From contig OZ007570.1 of the NCBI GenBank assembly GCA_963931925.1, positions 36,097,035 to 36,161,034 of the forward strand: a stretch of DNA of 64,000 bases. Reading direction: 5' to 3'. Below the pieces are notes generated by a model. That model was not told the DNA's origin and searched no databases. It saw only the letters and a program-made list of their open reading frames with translations. A program made the position numbers and the translations under genes. The stretch's first letter is position 1; each line of letters starts with the position of its first letter. Positions 34,810 through 47,900 of the stretch are shown piece after piece. Source of the stretch: Onchidella celtica. Taxonomy: Eukaryota; Mollusca; Gastropoda; Systellommatophora; Onchidiidae.

Positions 34810-37800
34810 TCTCATCATCCGTTGTCTTCCCTCTGGGCTTACCCCACCCTCTTGCATCGTGTCATGCACATTAACACCATTGGCTTTACATTGTTGAATC
34901 AGTCTGGTTTTTTGTTTTTTTTTTCAATCGAGGAATTTTGTTCAATTTTATGTCATAGTGTACGGAAATGATATGTGAGTGACTATAAACAAATGAAAGT
35001 TACAAAATCAATCACAATCAAATTAAAGCTACAAAATCAATCACAATCACCGCTATTTTTCAACCCATTACCTAGGCTGGGTTAGGCCAGCATCGAGCGC
35101 TCAGCCCACACCGCGATGGTGAGATGGCGTTTCAATGCGGACCATTCCGGCTCGCGTCGGGAAGCAGGGAAAGAGACGGCTGGCGAAGCGACGCCTGGAA
35201 TCTAGATATTATGGTAGCCCAAGACTGAAAGAAACTGAAAATTGTTTATTGTTTTTCTTCATCATTTTATAATAATAATTCTATAATAAATTCCAGGATA
35301 TAAAATGCTCTTTTAAACTGCACAAGTGGATAAATTAAGGTTTCATTTTAATTTGATGAGTTACACCGAAGGGCTTTTTTTTTTTTTAACTTCCTTTTTT
35401 TTATCGATTGCCCTCGTCTTTGATTAAAATTTAAAAAAAAAGACGACGGTATATTTACTGGATTCTTTTCAGTTAATATGTTTCCTCCACAGAGTCCGAT
35501 TTGGTAATTCTAAAGTTCTCCTGCTCCATTGGCTTATTTTATTGTCGAGAGACGGTTTTCTGCTTCGGGGCCATAATTGTAGTAAGGTAATGTTGTTAAA
35601 GGACAAGAAAACATTTTGCAACGACAGCTTGTGACTCCACATAAAAAAAAATAAAAAATCGCACAGTTTATTTTGTGAGCCTAACATTGATGTAAATGTT
35701 GTTTTCTCTGAACAAATCTGAAGGCACGAGCACTGGGTATTTGCCCCAGCCAAAGATACTGACACCAACGATTCAGAGTCTGTGCCTCAGCCATGAATGT
35801 GTTGGCCCTGCTCCTGGGTGTGATTTGGCACGTCCAGGATTGTGTAAATATTTAATTTTCTGCCCTCCAACACAGAAGAATGCGGAAGTCGACTCGTCGA
35901 GTCAGTGATTCAGAATTGAATGACCGTTGTAAATAGGATGCTATCAGAGACCCTAAACGACAACACAGGTAGGCCAATCATCACACCAAACGAATCTGTA
36001 ATTAATTCTAGAGGCACTTTGAACGTGAGTGTTGAAAAGCATTATATTATACTTCAGGGACGTAGGTCTAATTGATTTTATGTCCCGCTGACGCACGGTT
36101 GTCACGCAAAGGTCCGACGAAACAACGATCTCCTAAACTACACCTAGGCTAGATCTAGAGATGATCTGCAGCTACACTACATTGGCATTCTTCACCACGG
36201 GTTTTCATTGTAACTGATTTGATTATTTCACGAAATTTCATTGAATTTTCAACGTAATTCGTGCCGATGATAAACGGAGACCGGATATATCCTGACAACA
36301 CATGAGTCCATGACCATCCAGGAAGCATCTCCTGAACATTCGGGTTAGCTTATTGTCAGAATTTATACTAATTACTATTATAGGCTACGTTTCTTCATGC
36401 ATTGGTAGTTTTGAAGGAAGGTTTCCAGCTTGTGAACTTTTCAAAGGTATGAAGTATAGTGATTTCTTTTCATGATTGTCTGACCATTTACCATTACTAT
36501 AATACTAATACTATTATTAATAACTATTAGCCTATAATTAGAACAATCAACAAACACCTGTGCCAGGTTAGTGAATTTGGCCTACTGTAAGTTTAGAGTG
36601 TATTGTGCATTTAGTTGTCAAATGAAATTGCTTCCTTTAACCCTCATGCAACGATAGATACACATGTGCCATCACAATGCCGTGTTTCCCAGGCATTCGT
36701 TTTACTTAGCCACTTAGGGCTAGGCACACTGAAAATAGTGGTGGCGGGGCTGACCCCTGACAGGCAGAAGCTGTGATTTTACAGTTCAAGTCATTGGCCA
36801 CTTTGAGACATAACTACTGTCTTATTATCACTTCATCGCTTTTGATTCAAAGGCATTGTGACAAAAAAATCTGTTTAAGACCAGTAAACCACTGGTTGGA
36901 ATCACAAAAACTTAAACTTTCACTGTTTCAGCGGCTCTTCCCAGTATCATCATTAAATCAAAAGGCATGGAGGCCTATACTGTAGCATCAACATGCAAAC
37001 TGTTGCCCAACAAGTTGTTATTATCTCATTTTTTTCTCAACTGACCACATAGAGTTGTCTGTATCTAGGAACCAGTCAGTGAGAAATAGGCCTAAGCCCT
37101 AACATGATGTTTGCCTCAAAATCAAATACCCACGTTGGCGCATTTATGAGCCACTGAATCTGGATGAAACCATTTGATTTGTTGGGGTGAGTTGGTTGGG
37201 GTTGGGGGTGGACGGAAGGAGGGATGTGGCTAATTGTCATGCTTTGTTCTCAAGAAAATTATAGCTGTCAGTTTGGTATCATAAGTCAGATCATTGGTTA
37301 GAGACAAGATTTCATTTTTAATTCGTATTCAGGCATAGGACATTATTATATTATTTAGTGGAAATGTTTTCACGCTTACCAAAATAAATCACATGCACAG
37401 CTGTACTGTTTACCTGGGCCAGAATCATTGAGCCAGATAAGATTCTCTGTGAATTAGGTCACTGACCCAGTCAGCGGGCTTTACCCATTGTGCACAGCCT
37501 GTATTATGTTCTAACTTTGGTAAACTAGCAATGCAGTGTACTGTTACAGGGATGTGATGACTGAATGTCAGAGTGATTTGTCTGAGGCTAATTTTTGCAT
37601 TTTGCCTTGTGATGTAAATAAACTAAATTGTGGTTTAAAGAGTAGAGATTAGTGAAGGGTAGATTTTAGAACATCTGTTCTTCAAGATGTTGGGAGGAGT
37701 TCCATTTGAGGTACCCAGCGGCAGGACATTGGAATGCATCTCATGGCCAGATTTCTTTTCTTACAGTAATGAAATACAGTGGAACCTGCTTAAAACTAAA

Positions 37801-38992
37801 GCGGATAATAAGAAGTTTTGTTTTATTCATTAAATATTTCCATGGCCCCGCTGTATTCCTTCTTTATTCCCCTTGTAAGTTTATACTGTATGTCTAATAT
37901 AAAATTAATACGACATGTACACTTAAGAAAATCATGTCACTCCCCTTTAACCAAAAGATTCTCAAAATTGTATTGCCTTTGAAGTGAGAGAAAAAAGTAC
38001 GACTGGTTGTCAGTTTCATGCCTGTCTACTTGATAGGGTTGCAGGAGAGTCAACATGTGAAACAAGACAAGGGTGCAGTTTCAGGTACCTGCATTCGAAG
38101 GTCTGTCAATGGCAGCCCTTGAGATTTTTTTTACATAATGTTCACGCATGTTGAGAAGGACCTTGATGTTTATGAAAATGCTCTGATGATTCCACAGCGT
38201 GGTATTAATACACTTCCAATGCTGCTCACCAAACAGCATCATTGAAATTATAATTCCCTAAAGATTTTGTTAGTTAGACGGTTTCTCTGTCTGAGCAAGA
38301 TAAATTAACGTGTTGTCTTGGTTGTGGAACCTCACCCCCCACCCCCTCCACAACTGGCACAAGCCTTATTGTATATTTCACAGCACTATAAAACAACTTT
38401 TAGGAACAAAGTGAAACCCAGGTCCCATTGTTGAGTCGTTATCTGTGCCTGAACTTCAAAATGTATACAAATCAAGACAAAGCGCATGTAAAACTGCTAT
38501 TATATGAATAAAATGTGAGACGACTGAATATTTACTTTTATTTTACCATTTTATCAGTGACCATGTTCTTTTTGAGAAAATTAATACATATATTTGGCTG
38601 TTGGATTCAGTTGTTTCTTCTAGAGTGTCATCACTGAAACATTGAGTTAGCACTGAGTACCAGTTAAATATTGATATATTCTAGGTTTGAAATTTTTGCA
38701 TTAAGTGAACAACTTCTATGGAAATGCCCTGTAGTGTTTTTCTAAGAATGAGTAGGCTGTTACTCTTGTTGTATCCCACTCTTTTTTAAAGTATTATTGT
38801 ATTACCATTTGAGTGAGCCAGGAGAGTAGTGGGAGCACATTTGCTTTATTTTCAGGTGTGCTCTTAAAGGTTTTGCCATTACATTATCAAGGAAATGAGG
38901 AAAGTTAACATGGAAGTTTTAAAGTTATTTAGAAGCCATGGTAGGATAAAATTATTGTGACCAATATAATAATGTTTTTATGTTTCAAGCAG

Positions 38993-41900
38993 GTATTGAA
39001 ATTTAAAGGAAACCCATTTCTTGGAACCTAGCGGGAGTACCTGTACATTGACAAAATGGCAGATGACAAGGCATCAGTGAATGAAATCATAGTAAAGGCA
39101 GCAGAATGTCCTGTTACAAAAGTGACCGTGTACAAAGACAGGGCTGAAGTTTACCGTGAGGTAGAAACGACCGTAAAGGAAGGAGTCAATGAGCTTCATA
39201 TCAAGGAACTTGTGTCTCTTGATGAGGAATCCATTCGGTAAGATCCATACTTGAATGACTGTCATTATGATTGCTAATTGTAAACGTATTAATTTACTGT
39301 GGATGAATCGGCACATTTTTGTGGGTTGCTCATCTTGTAGGTCACGTAAACATATAAGATGTATGACATTTTTCCGGTGCTATCCACCGTTAAATTGTTC
39401 ATGAAATCTATGTTTTGTTACATTATGCAGATTTTGTAGATTCTTTTGGAATCCTGGCAAAATCTGGAATGCACAAAAATTATTAGAGAGCTGAGAGTGA
39501 ATGTATGTTTGTCTTGTAAGTGCATTTTCTTTAGATGTACTGTTTTGAATGTATGCAGGAGGAAAAGCCTGTGTCCTCATGGTCAGTTTTGGTTGCTGAT
39601 TATATGTAATATTAATTCAGCTTGAATGACTCTTAATTTACTAAGCTAGCTGAGTTGCCTACATATGTTTGGGATGAACAGACTACTAACTAGTATTAAA
39701 ATCTTGCTCCAATTCTGATTCACAATGGTGCATATGTGTGTGCAGGATTTGGAGTGATCAACAATATGACAGAGGCTAATGACTGGGGACCTTCACAGTA
39801 TGTTGTTGTTCGTCTCATTTGGAACTTTTTTTTTTTTTTACATTTTAAGTCCAAATAAGTCATACAAAAACCAGCCTTGGGTGATACTGAATCAGAATGT
39901 ATAATGTAGCTTTAGGTGAATAACATTTGTAGTTTCTGAATGAAATGTGAACACACAAAAACTAGACACACACACTGACTATTCACATTTGTTAAATATA
40001 TTATTATTAATATTGTAATAAATGAAGACTCTTCTTTTTTTAACAGAGTGGAGGGCAAGGGAAATGCTACTATCGCAGAGGTCAGCTTTCAGAGCAAATT
40101 TGTTTCAGAAGATGAAGCCACCATGACAGAGAAAGAAAAAGCATTGAATGAAGAGGTGGGTGACAGAAAGTGATTTTTGGAAAAAGGAATGGATGAAAAT
40201 AGAAAAAGGAATTGATGCGCACTCCAAGAAAGGTTTTTATCTTTTGAAAAACCATGTAAATTTAAAATGCATTCCTCATATGTCTTGTGTGGTTATGAAG
40301 AGTAACAGACAGTCACAGTGGAACTGGTTTGAGGAGGAAGGAAACATTTTAGTGGACATATTTGATAATAAAAAACTAGTTTATAATATACCCCCCCCCC
40401 CCCCCCCCCTTTTTTTTTTTTTATTCAATATTTGTGCATACTCACTTGGAATCCCTCCTGCTTGAAATCAGTTTGTAAGATTTATCCATCTAATCTGACT
40501 TTGTTACAATAGTGTCATCATCTTGATCGTAATCTGTGTACAGTTGAATTGTGTCCTGCGTGTCATGTCAATGTGTTTTAGTAACGGAAGCATATTGTGT
40601 GCACTGTTAATTTTGTTTATTAATTTTGTTTATTAATTAGTGTGTGTGTATATGTGCGTGTGCACGCTATATATCATAATTTCTGTTTCTGTAACTGTAT
40701 TGTTAATGTTATGTATTCAATGATCAAAACAAATTTCCTTGTACAAGGATGAATAAAATTTATCTTATCTTATCTTTGAAACATGGAGGAACAATAAGAT
40801 AAGAGGCTCATCGACCTTCAGTCTTTGAAAAAAAAAAAATGACTGAAGTGTTTGTTTTTATTCTAGTTTCAGTTTAATTTAAGTTTCTGCTGTCTTAGCC
40901 TTACATGATGATTGGTTTCAGCTGAAATCTCTTCAAGAAGAACGAAAAGCACTTGACCTAGAATCACAGAAAGGAGCCTTGAAGAAGCAGTGGGACGTTC
41001 TGGACAAGTTTGCAAGCACAGCGGCAAAGAATGGCGAGGTATGTCAGTCCCATTACTTGTTATTGTTTAAAGTATTGGTGTATTTCCATAATTGTGTTAA
41101 ATCACAAGCAAAGTGGCAGCAAGTGATGAATTTGATTAGTGAAATGCATTAATGCTTTACCAACCATGGCTCGAAATATAATACTGTGGCCTGCATGTTT
41201 ATGCAGTTATGAAGTTTTATGAAGCTCTCACAGTCCTCAGGACTACTTGCATACAACTCTTCAAGTTGACCCATTCGACTGGCAAGATTCTTAATTCTTC
41301 ATTAGTTGTGATGGCCATTCATACAGTATGTACGCTCAAAGAGGATTATATTTATCTATGGCTTATGAAAAACATACATGGAGGGAGGGGGGGTTTCTGG
41401 GGGACCATACATAAAATAATATGCTTTTGAATTGTGATAAAAAAGTAAAATGTTTGGTTTAAATTATGATTTTGCAGCAATTGAATTTGCTGGATTATGT
41501 TAACATCATGCTTTTAATGAAAGAGTCAAGTAGCATCATGCAAAATGCCACATCAAAAATCACCAAAATTGAACATATGTATTTTATGAATGGTCCCATA
41601 AGCTTTAATATTCTAACATTTAAATTCCCCCTCATTTTAAGTACCGGTATCCTGAACATTAAAACACTTCCCAAGCATTCTTCTCGGATCACAGCTCACG
41701 GGCACAATTCATGTGTTTGTTGTCGCGAATGTGGTTTATGTCAGACCACTGCAATTCAAGAGGAAAACCCACACTTGGCGAACAGATTAAACTTTCGTAC
41801 TGGAATTAATTAAACAACTCAAATGAAATAGTTTCGTCAGGCCTGTAGGGCCACAATAATGTATTGAGTTAGCTAAATAAAGATAACATATAATGTAAAA

Positions 41901-44900
41901 TGACTTTCAGGGTGACTACAAAAACAATGTAATTTAGAACGGACAAAAAGATCCTAGTACTGGATCAAATATAACTAATGACTCATAGGATATTTAATAC
42001 AAATTATAGTCTTCACTGTCTCAGCACACGCCAAATCAATTGCAATGGCTCATGTCATATATTATAATACTGGCACTGCCTGGCGGTGCCTCTAGGAGTA
42101 GACTCCCATACTGCTGGTAACATCTGAATTCTGACATACAATTAAATGCATACCATTTTCCCTGGCTATCAAGAACCAGGGAATATCAACAAGAGCGTTG
42201 GATGGTGGACAAAGTCCGGGTCGCTATTAGCTGGAGCTCGTCATTTCTAGGCTCCTCATATAGATGGAGTACTCTACTGCGTCTCTGTTTCGATCTGGCT
42301 CGAACAAGCAGACCACTTCGCAAAAGGATACTTTTCTGCATGTGATGATGGACAGAGGTTATGGGCTGATTTTTATAATGTCTAGCTACCTGCAACTACC
42401 GTCCAAATCCTTGGATTTGATTGGTGCAGCCATGCGAGCTCATCTCGCCTTGCACTAAGACAGACAAGGTCGTCTTCTAAATAGGTTAATCAAAATTAAA
42501 TCCAAAATATTAAATGACTCTGAACAAAAAATTAACTAGTGTTTTCACGAACTACTGAATGTCAACAGTCAATTACAACCACCTCACACCCTCTAACAAT
42601 GCTATTACATCACGGACTCAAGCTGCTCTGTCGTCCCTAGTTTACCTACAAAACATGTTGCTCACGAGAACAGCTCAAGGACACCACTATGACTAGATTA
42701 AAAAAACTCTGAATTGAACCCGTGGCCTAGCACGGCATTTATAGTCAGCTCTTGACATTTGTCAACAAATTTAACCTGCTGTATGTAGCCATAATAAATT
42801 CACACTTTGATCCTTAACCCTTTCGCTACGATGCGTTTTGCATTCCTGTGTAGGACAGGTTTTTTTGGGTGTTTTGGTCAGCCCTTACGACAGCATGCGA
42901 GTGGTTTTTAAGGTTATGTTTTAAAATTGACTGTGATCAGTTTATTTGTACAGTTATCCCCACAAAAGTATACATTTTCTGAAAGGAAATTGAATGTTGT
43001 TTCTAAATATGCAATGTTTTTGCCATCTCAAGCAATATACAAGGTTACAATACATGAAACTATGTGAAAATTTTCAAAAAAAATAAATAAATAAAAACAA
43101 TTTTTGTGTTTGTCTTCATTGAACACACCTGTAATATGAAATTATGACCTCCCAGGCACTTTGAAACATCCATAAACACAATCAGCAATGTCTCCTCAAA
43201 TGTCTGTGACAAAAAGATCACTCTAGAAGGTTTTCATGGTCTGATAAACCTGGAAGCATTGGCCAAGGCACAGGCCAGGTTTAGAGGGACATAGATCTAG
43301 ATTTCTTGGTTGGCACCTTCTTAGTTTTATCAATGGTCACTGTTCTTTCAACACCTTTACCCTTGCCTTTACTAGTGCTAGAACTAACACTGGCACCACT
43401 AGTACTAGATCTAGTACTAGCAGCTTGCAGATGGGCATCCTTCGATGTCGTAGGCCTGGAGTCACTGTCAGAAGAATCTGACTCCTCTCTCCTTGACAAA
43501 ACATACTCAGACCCAGAATCTGGTAAAAAATTGTCTTCGCTATCACTCTGTCTCACTACATCTAGCTCGAACAGTGATATTCTTTCTTTTTTTCCGCTCC
43601 CTGAGGCCATCGTGAGGTTGTTTACAAAGTTACGAACAAGTCGACAGTGACGAGAGGAACGCAGTTGATCGAAGATTATTTGCTCTGGTGAAGCGCTAGC
43701 AGTAAAGAAATTTCCAAAACCTGGAATTGAGTATGCGTAAAATTCAATGCTGATTCAGAATTTCGCCCATACTCCCCCATAGCTTTGAATACAAAGCATT
43801 TGTAGAGCAGTTTTAGTACGCTGTACATGGTATGTCTACATGGTATTGGGGAACCCAGAGTATCACAACTTCCGTGACGTACTTGGTATGGCACAGCGGC
43901 AAAAATTGCACAATTTTATGACGTACCAGGTACGTCACGATCGAAGGGATTAACCATCTCTACTTGTTTTGTTAATTCAAAACCTACTTGAGAAAGTGAA
44001 AGTGTGCTTCTAGTACCATTAAACAGCAAGTTTAGTTCACTGGTTTTTCACCAGTGTCGACAAATACTTGTGCATGTGAAAAAGAACCACCCCTTAAATT
44101 GTGATACATTTCTATGTCGTACTTCAAAAATAGTAGGTATTTTCTTATTTTTCTTTTTTTTTCTTTTTTTTCAGGGACAGCCAATCTCCCTCGATGCCAA
44201 TTATTTCAAAGGTAATTATCTGTACTGTTACCTAAAAATTTTGTTACCAGCAAGTGATACTAGGTAAAAATCATGAATTGCACCTTTCTTAAAATGTAAA
44301 ACTCTTGAAAATGACTCCAAGAAGAAACAAACAAGCAAAAAAAGACCCCCAAAAATCCTAAAAATCTTGCAGCATAAAATAAGACAACTGGATCTGAAAG
44401 TTAAAAAAAAAACCACAAAGAAACTTTGTTTTCCAAAGGAACCTGGTATTGGAGTAAGGGACCAAAACACACTGTCCTTCACAGCACATGCAGTTATTTT
44501 ATACTTTATATGAAGCAAAATTACCATAGAGTGGACCATGATGAGTATTGTCCATCCCAACATGGACTTCAGTCTGCCCTAAGCCTTGAGCATGTGCCTT
44601 TAAAACATGCAAGTTTATGCCTGTCAAGTGGTTTCGGTACATTTTCAGCCACGTGAAGATTTTCCAATTCCCACATCTACAGCAGTTGTTGAAGTGTTGC
44701 TTTAGACATATATATGTAATAAGCCCTTGGGAATGTAGTCATCAATAGTTAGATTTGTCTCTGATTGTGAACTTTGGCCTGATTTGCAGGTATGAGAGAA
44801 TTCATCCAGCAATACAAAGACATTGGAAAGCAGTTGGAGGCGGAACGTTTTGATCTGGAAAAGAAAGACCAAGAACTGGTAAAAAAGATTGCAGTAGTCG

Positions 44901-47900
44901 AGAGCAACCTGGGAGAGCTGAGAGGAAATAGGCACCAGGGCCATGAGAACAGGTATTGAATTTTTGTGGAGAAGTCTCTGTTAATCACTCCTTAAGTACG
45001 TAATTGCATTTTGCTTGGAGACAACGGGTCACTATCAGTTAGTACTTTACTGAAGTGGCATTTAAGTGGCGCAGTCAGTGTGTCAACATTAGTTTGTCTG
45101 GAGTAAATCGGTCAGTTCAGTCAGTTGTTGAGGTCTTTGGTTTTGGAGGAACTTTGCCTTAGGCATTTGCACCTCTGGTTTTTTAAATTTTTCTTGTTCT
45201 TGCTTTTGTTGTTGTTGTATTTGTATACTTGTTTGATGCCATTGGGGGGGGGGGGGGGGGGGGGGTGATGGTGGTGGGGATTAAATTTTTTTTTTTTAAA
45301 TTTTGCCTGGGCAGCTGGCCTTGTTAGGCCTGCTCTTCTTGACTTCCAACTGTCAAGGTATCTTCAACATGTGTAACATGCACACGGGCCTTCAGAATTA
45401 TTCGTCCTTATCAGAGAAGACTCGTTACTCGATCCTATGTATGATAGGATCAGGGACAGGAAATTCCTCAAACTTTTCAACATGCTTATGCCAAACAGGA
45501 ACCAAACCTGGTACTTTTGGCATGAGTGGCGAACACCTTGCCTCTACACAATGTGCCCCCAAGTAAATCAGTCATGTCGAGAAGATAGCTTTTACTGAGT
45601 CTGGAACCATAACAGTCAGATTATTGGTTGTTTGGTTCAGTTGATTCCACTGAAATTTTTTTTCTTAGGATTATTTTCTGTATTTCCAGGTCCATCAAGG
45701 AGATTCTTTGCATCTTTTTTGTTTCTTGCAGCGTGTAGGAAAATTTTGTATACTTCTTCTTTGAAGAAATGGACATTGATTCAATGTTTATTTTGGAAAA
45801 AGCTGAATGTTTGGATACAAAAATGGTGGCGGGCATAACAACTCTCAAACATAATTCACATAAAACATATCATTTGGAAGGGAAAATACCATAATATACT
45901 CTTCGGGGTGAACATTTAATATGTGTGTGTCATTATTCAAATATTTACATAAATCAGTTGAAGTAACAATTACCTTCAGTGTTTTTTTAATCCTAGATGT
46001 ATATCAGAAAATTTAGTGACGTGCGATGATGTCTCTTAATCTGTAAATTATTTTATTTATTGGTCATTCTTGTTGACTGATGTGGCCATCTCTATCAATG
46101 GTAAAATGTTTAGTTTGATGGTTTGGTTTGGTGACAGGAACCAGAATCCTAGCACACGGGGCATCCCCATTAGTGCCCCTTTCCCCACTCCAAAATCTAC
46201 TTGAGGGTTTTTCTACTTAAGGTCCCAGCGGCCAGCTGCTTCCATATTTGTCGGGTTCGTCCAGCCTTGTCGTACATTCTTCCCTCACCCCCATCGGCAC
46301 CCCATCTCAATCATTCTATTCTTGTATTCATTGTCCTAGATGTTTGTATTGTCCAATGGCAGACAGGTGAAAAGAAAGAACAGGGAGGGAAGGGATGACA
46401 TGAGTGGGTGGGTCCCATCAAACGAATACTCAAGGCAGCAAGAGACACCACGGGATAGTTCTGCCACAATCGTCTCTTTTTTCAGAGATAGAGTGGCCAA
46501 ACGGTTAAGCGATCTGTTTTCTTCTTGGCAAGGCGACGGGTGCCGTAGCAGAGGTCGCAGGTTCTAATCCCATCTTGATCATTTCTCTTTCTTCCTTCTT
46601 TCACTCCGGCTTTGCTTTTCTGAGCACTAACTAGGCACCACAACCTTGGTTCACCTCATAATTATTTTCTCAATTATTCTAGTAATGGAGGGTACCTTAG
46701 TGTTTTCTTCCACTTTGCAATCGGAGGGCAATCATATGCAGGAGCTCTGATGATAAATATTCGAATATCTACACAGAGAATGTGTGGTGGTCTTGGAAGC
46801 AGAGGCAGAGACCAAAGTTGTCCTCACTGTTTCTTATGTTGTTTTTGGAGCTTCCTGGACACCATCCTATGATCTTCGCATGTTTACTGATCAAGGCATT
46901 TTGAAGGTAGGTCTTCATTTTTTCAATAAGTCTCAGTAATTACTCTCGTGGTCAGGCTTCTTCTCCTTTGAAATCTGTGTGTCAATATTTAAATATAAAT
47001 GTCGAGAGCGGTTTTCTCATCATTTAGAGCCATTTTTGTTTGTATTTACGATATAATTAAAGAGCCATGAAAACTGACATAGTGTCTTCATGTTCCAAGC
47101 TGATAAAATTAATCATATGATATAAAATTGATAAAATTTTGATGTGGTCATAATTGGAAATCTTAACAATATGGAAAAGTGCAAGTGAAACTGCTCAGTA
47201 CTAAAAATAGATGGTTTGCAAATAAACAATAACCCAATTTTTTTTTTTCACTTAATTCTGAAAGTACAGCTTCATTTCTCTGAGATGTAATTTTTTATTT
47301 TTTTTTCACGAACATCACCCTGGTCATGCTGCATCGTACACAAGTGCGTTGCATGTGGAGCCACCCGTAACATCAGTCAGTACTCTTGCAGAGATACATC
47401 TCTTAATTGATTCTAAGGTCTACGCAGACATGCAAATCTCTTACCCTTTGCAAACTTGTCTGCAACTTTATACAAATATTGAACAAAGAAAAAGGAAAAA
47501 GCATTCATCTTTGTGAAAAAGCTAGAAGTTAGGCAGACAGAGATTGTTAACTACTCATGACAGGGCTTACAGTAGCATGTTTTAAAATAAAAGGCAGATG
47601 TACCAACCGTCACTAAAAAACTGGGATTATCCTGAATTTTAAACCTGTTGCTGGATTACCGAAAACAACGCAAGCTATCCTGAATTCTTGATACCACACT
47701 AGTTTTGTATTCCCAGTTTAGTGAACCAAAGAAAATAGACACACACAAAAAAAAATTCCAGCAAAAACAAAAACCCATTGTCATAAATATTACGGGGGAA
47801 AGAACTATAATTTATATAGGCATGCATAGTAGCATTCTCACTCGTTTGATTAATTCCGGGCATTGTTAGGTGAGTAATTATGTTCACTGTTGATCCTGAC

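Larger units (their letters stand above)
42818..43949 (-). mobile_element. piggyBac element, internally deleted, in F37C4.5-like intron 3
   Basis: TTAA at 42814-42817 and 43950-43953. Ends are CCCTTTCGCTACGATGCG and, from the right, TCCCTTCGATCGTGACG. It holds a minus-strand reading frame that looks like a piggyBac transposase N-terminus (43281-43610) but no catalytic domain. Inserted antisense to the host gene. Confidence 0.8.
41039..44174. other. intron 3 of the F37C4.5-like gene
   Basis: Besides the piggyBac copy, 41820-42780 contains a GC-richer block (42180-42460) of repeat-like character with no recognised ends. No coding exon was seen. Confidence 0.45.

Noticed and set aside
43306..43650. 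114-codon plus-strand frame
   Set aside because: Shadow of the minus-strand piggyBac fragment in low-complexity Ser/Thr sequence.
46484..46580. Possible tRNA-Leu/Ser gene
   Set aside because: A-box and B-box resemblances exist but the acceptor stem does not pair and a repeat body follows; called a SINE head.
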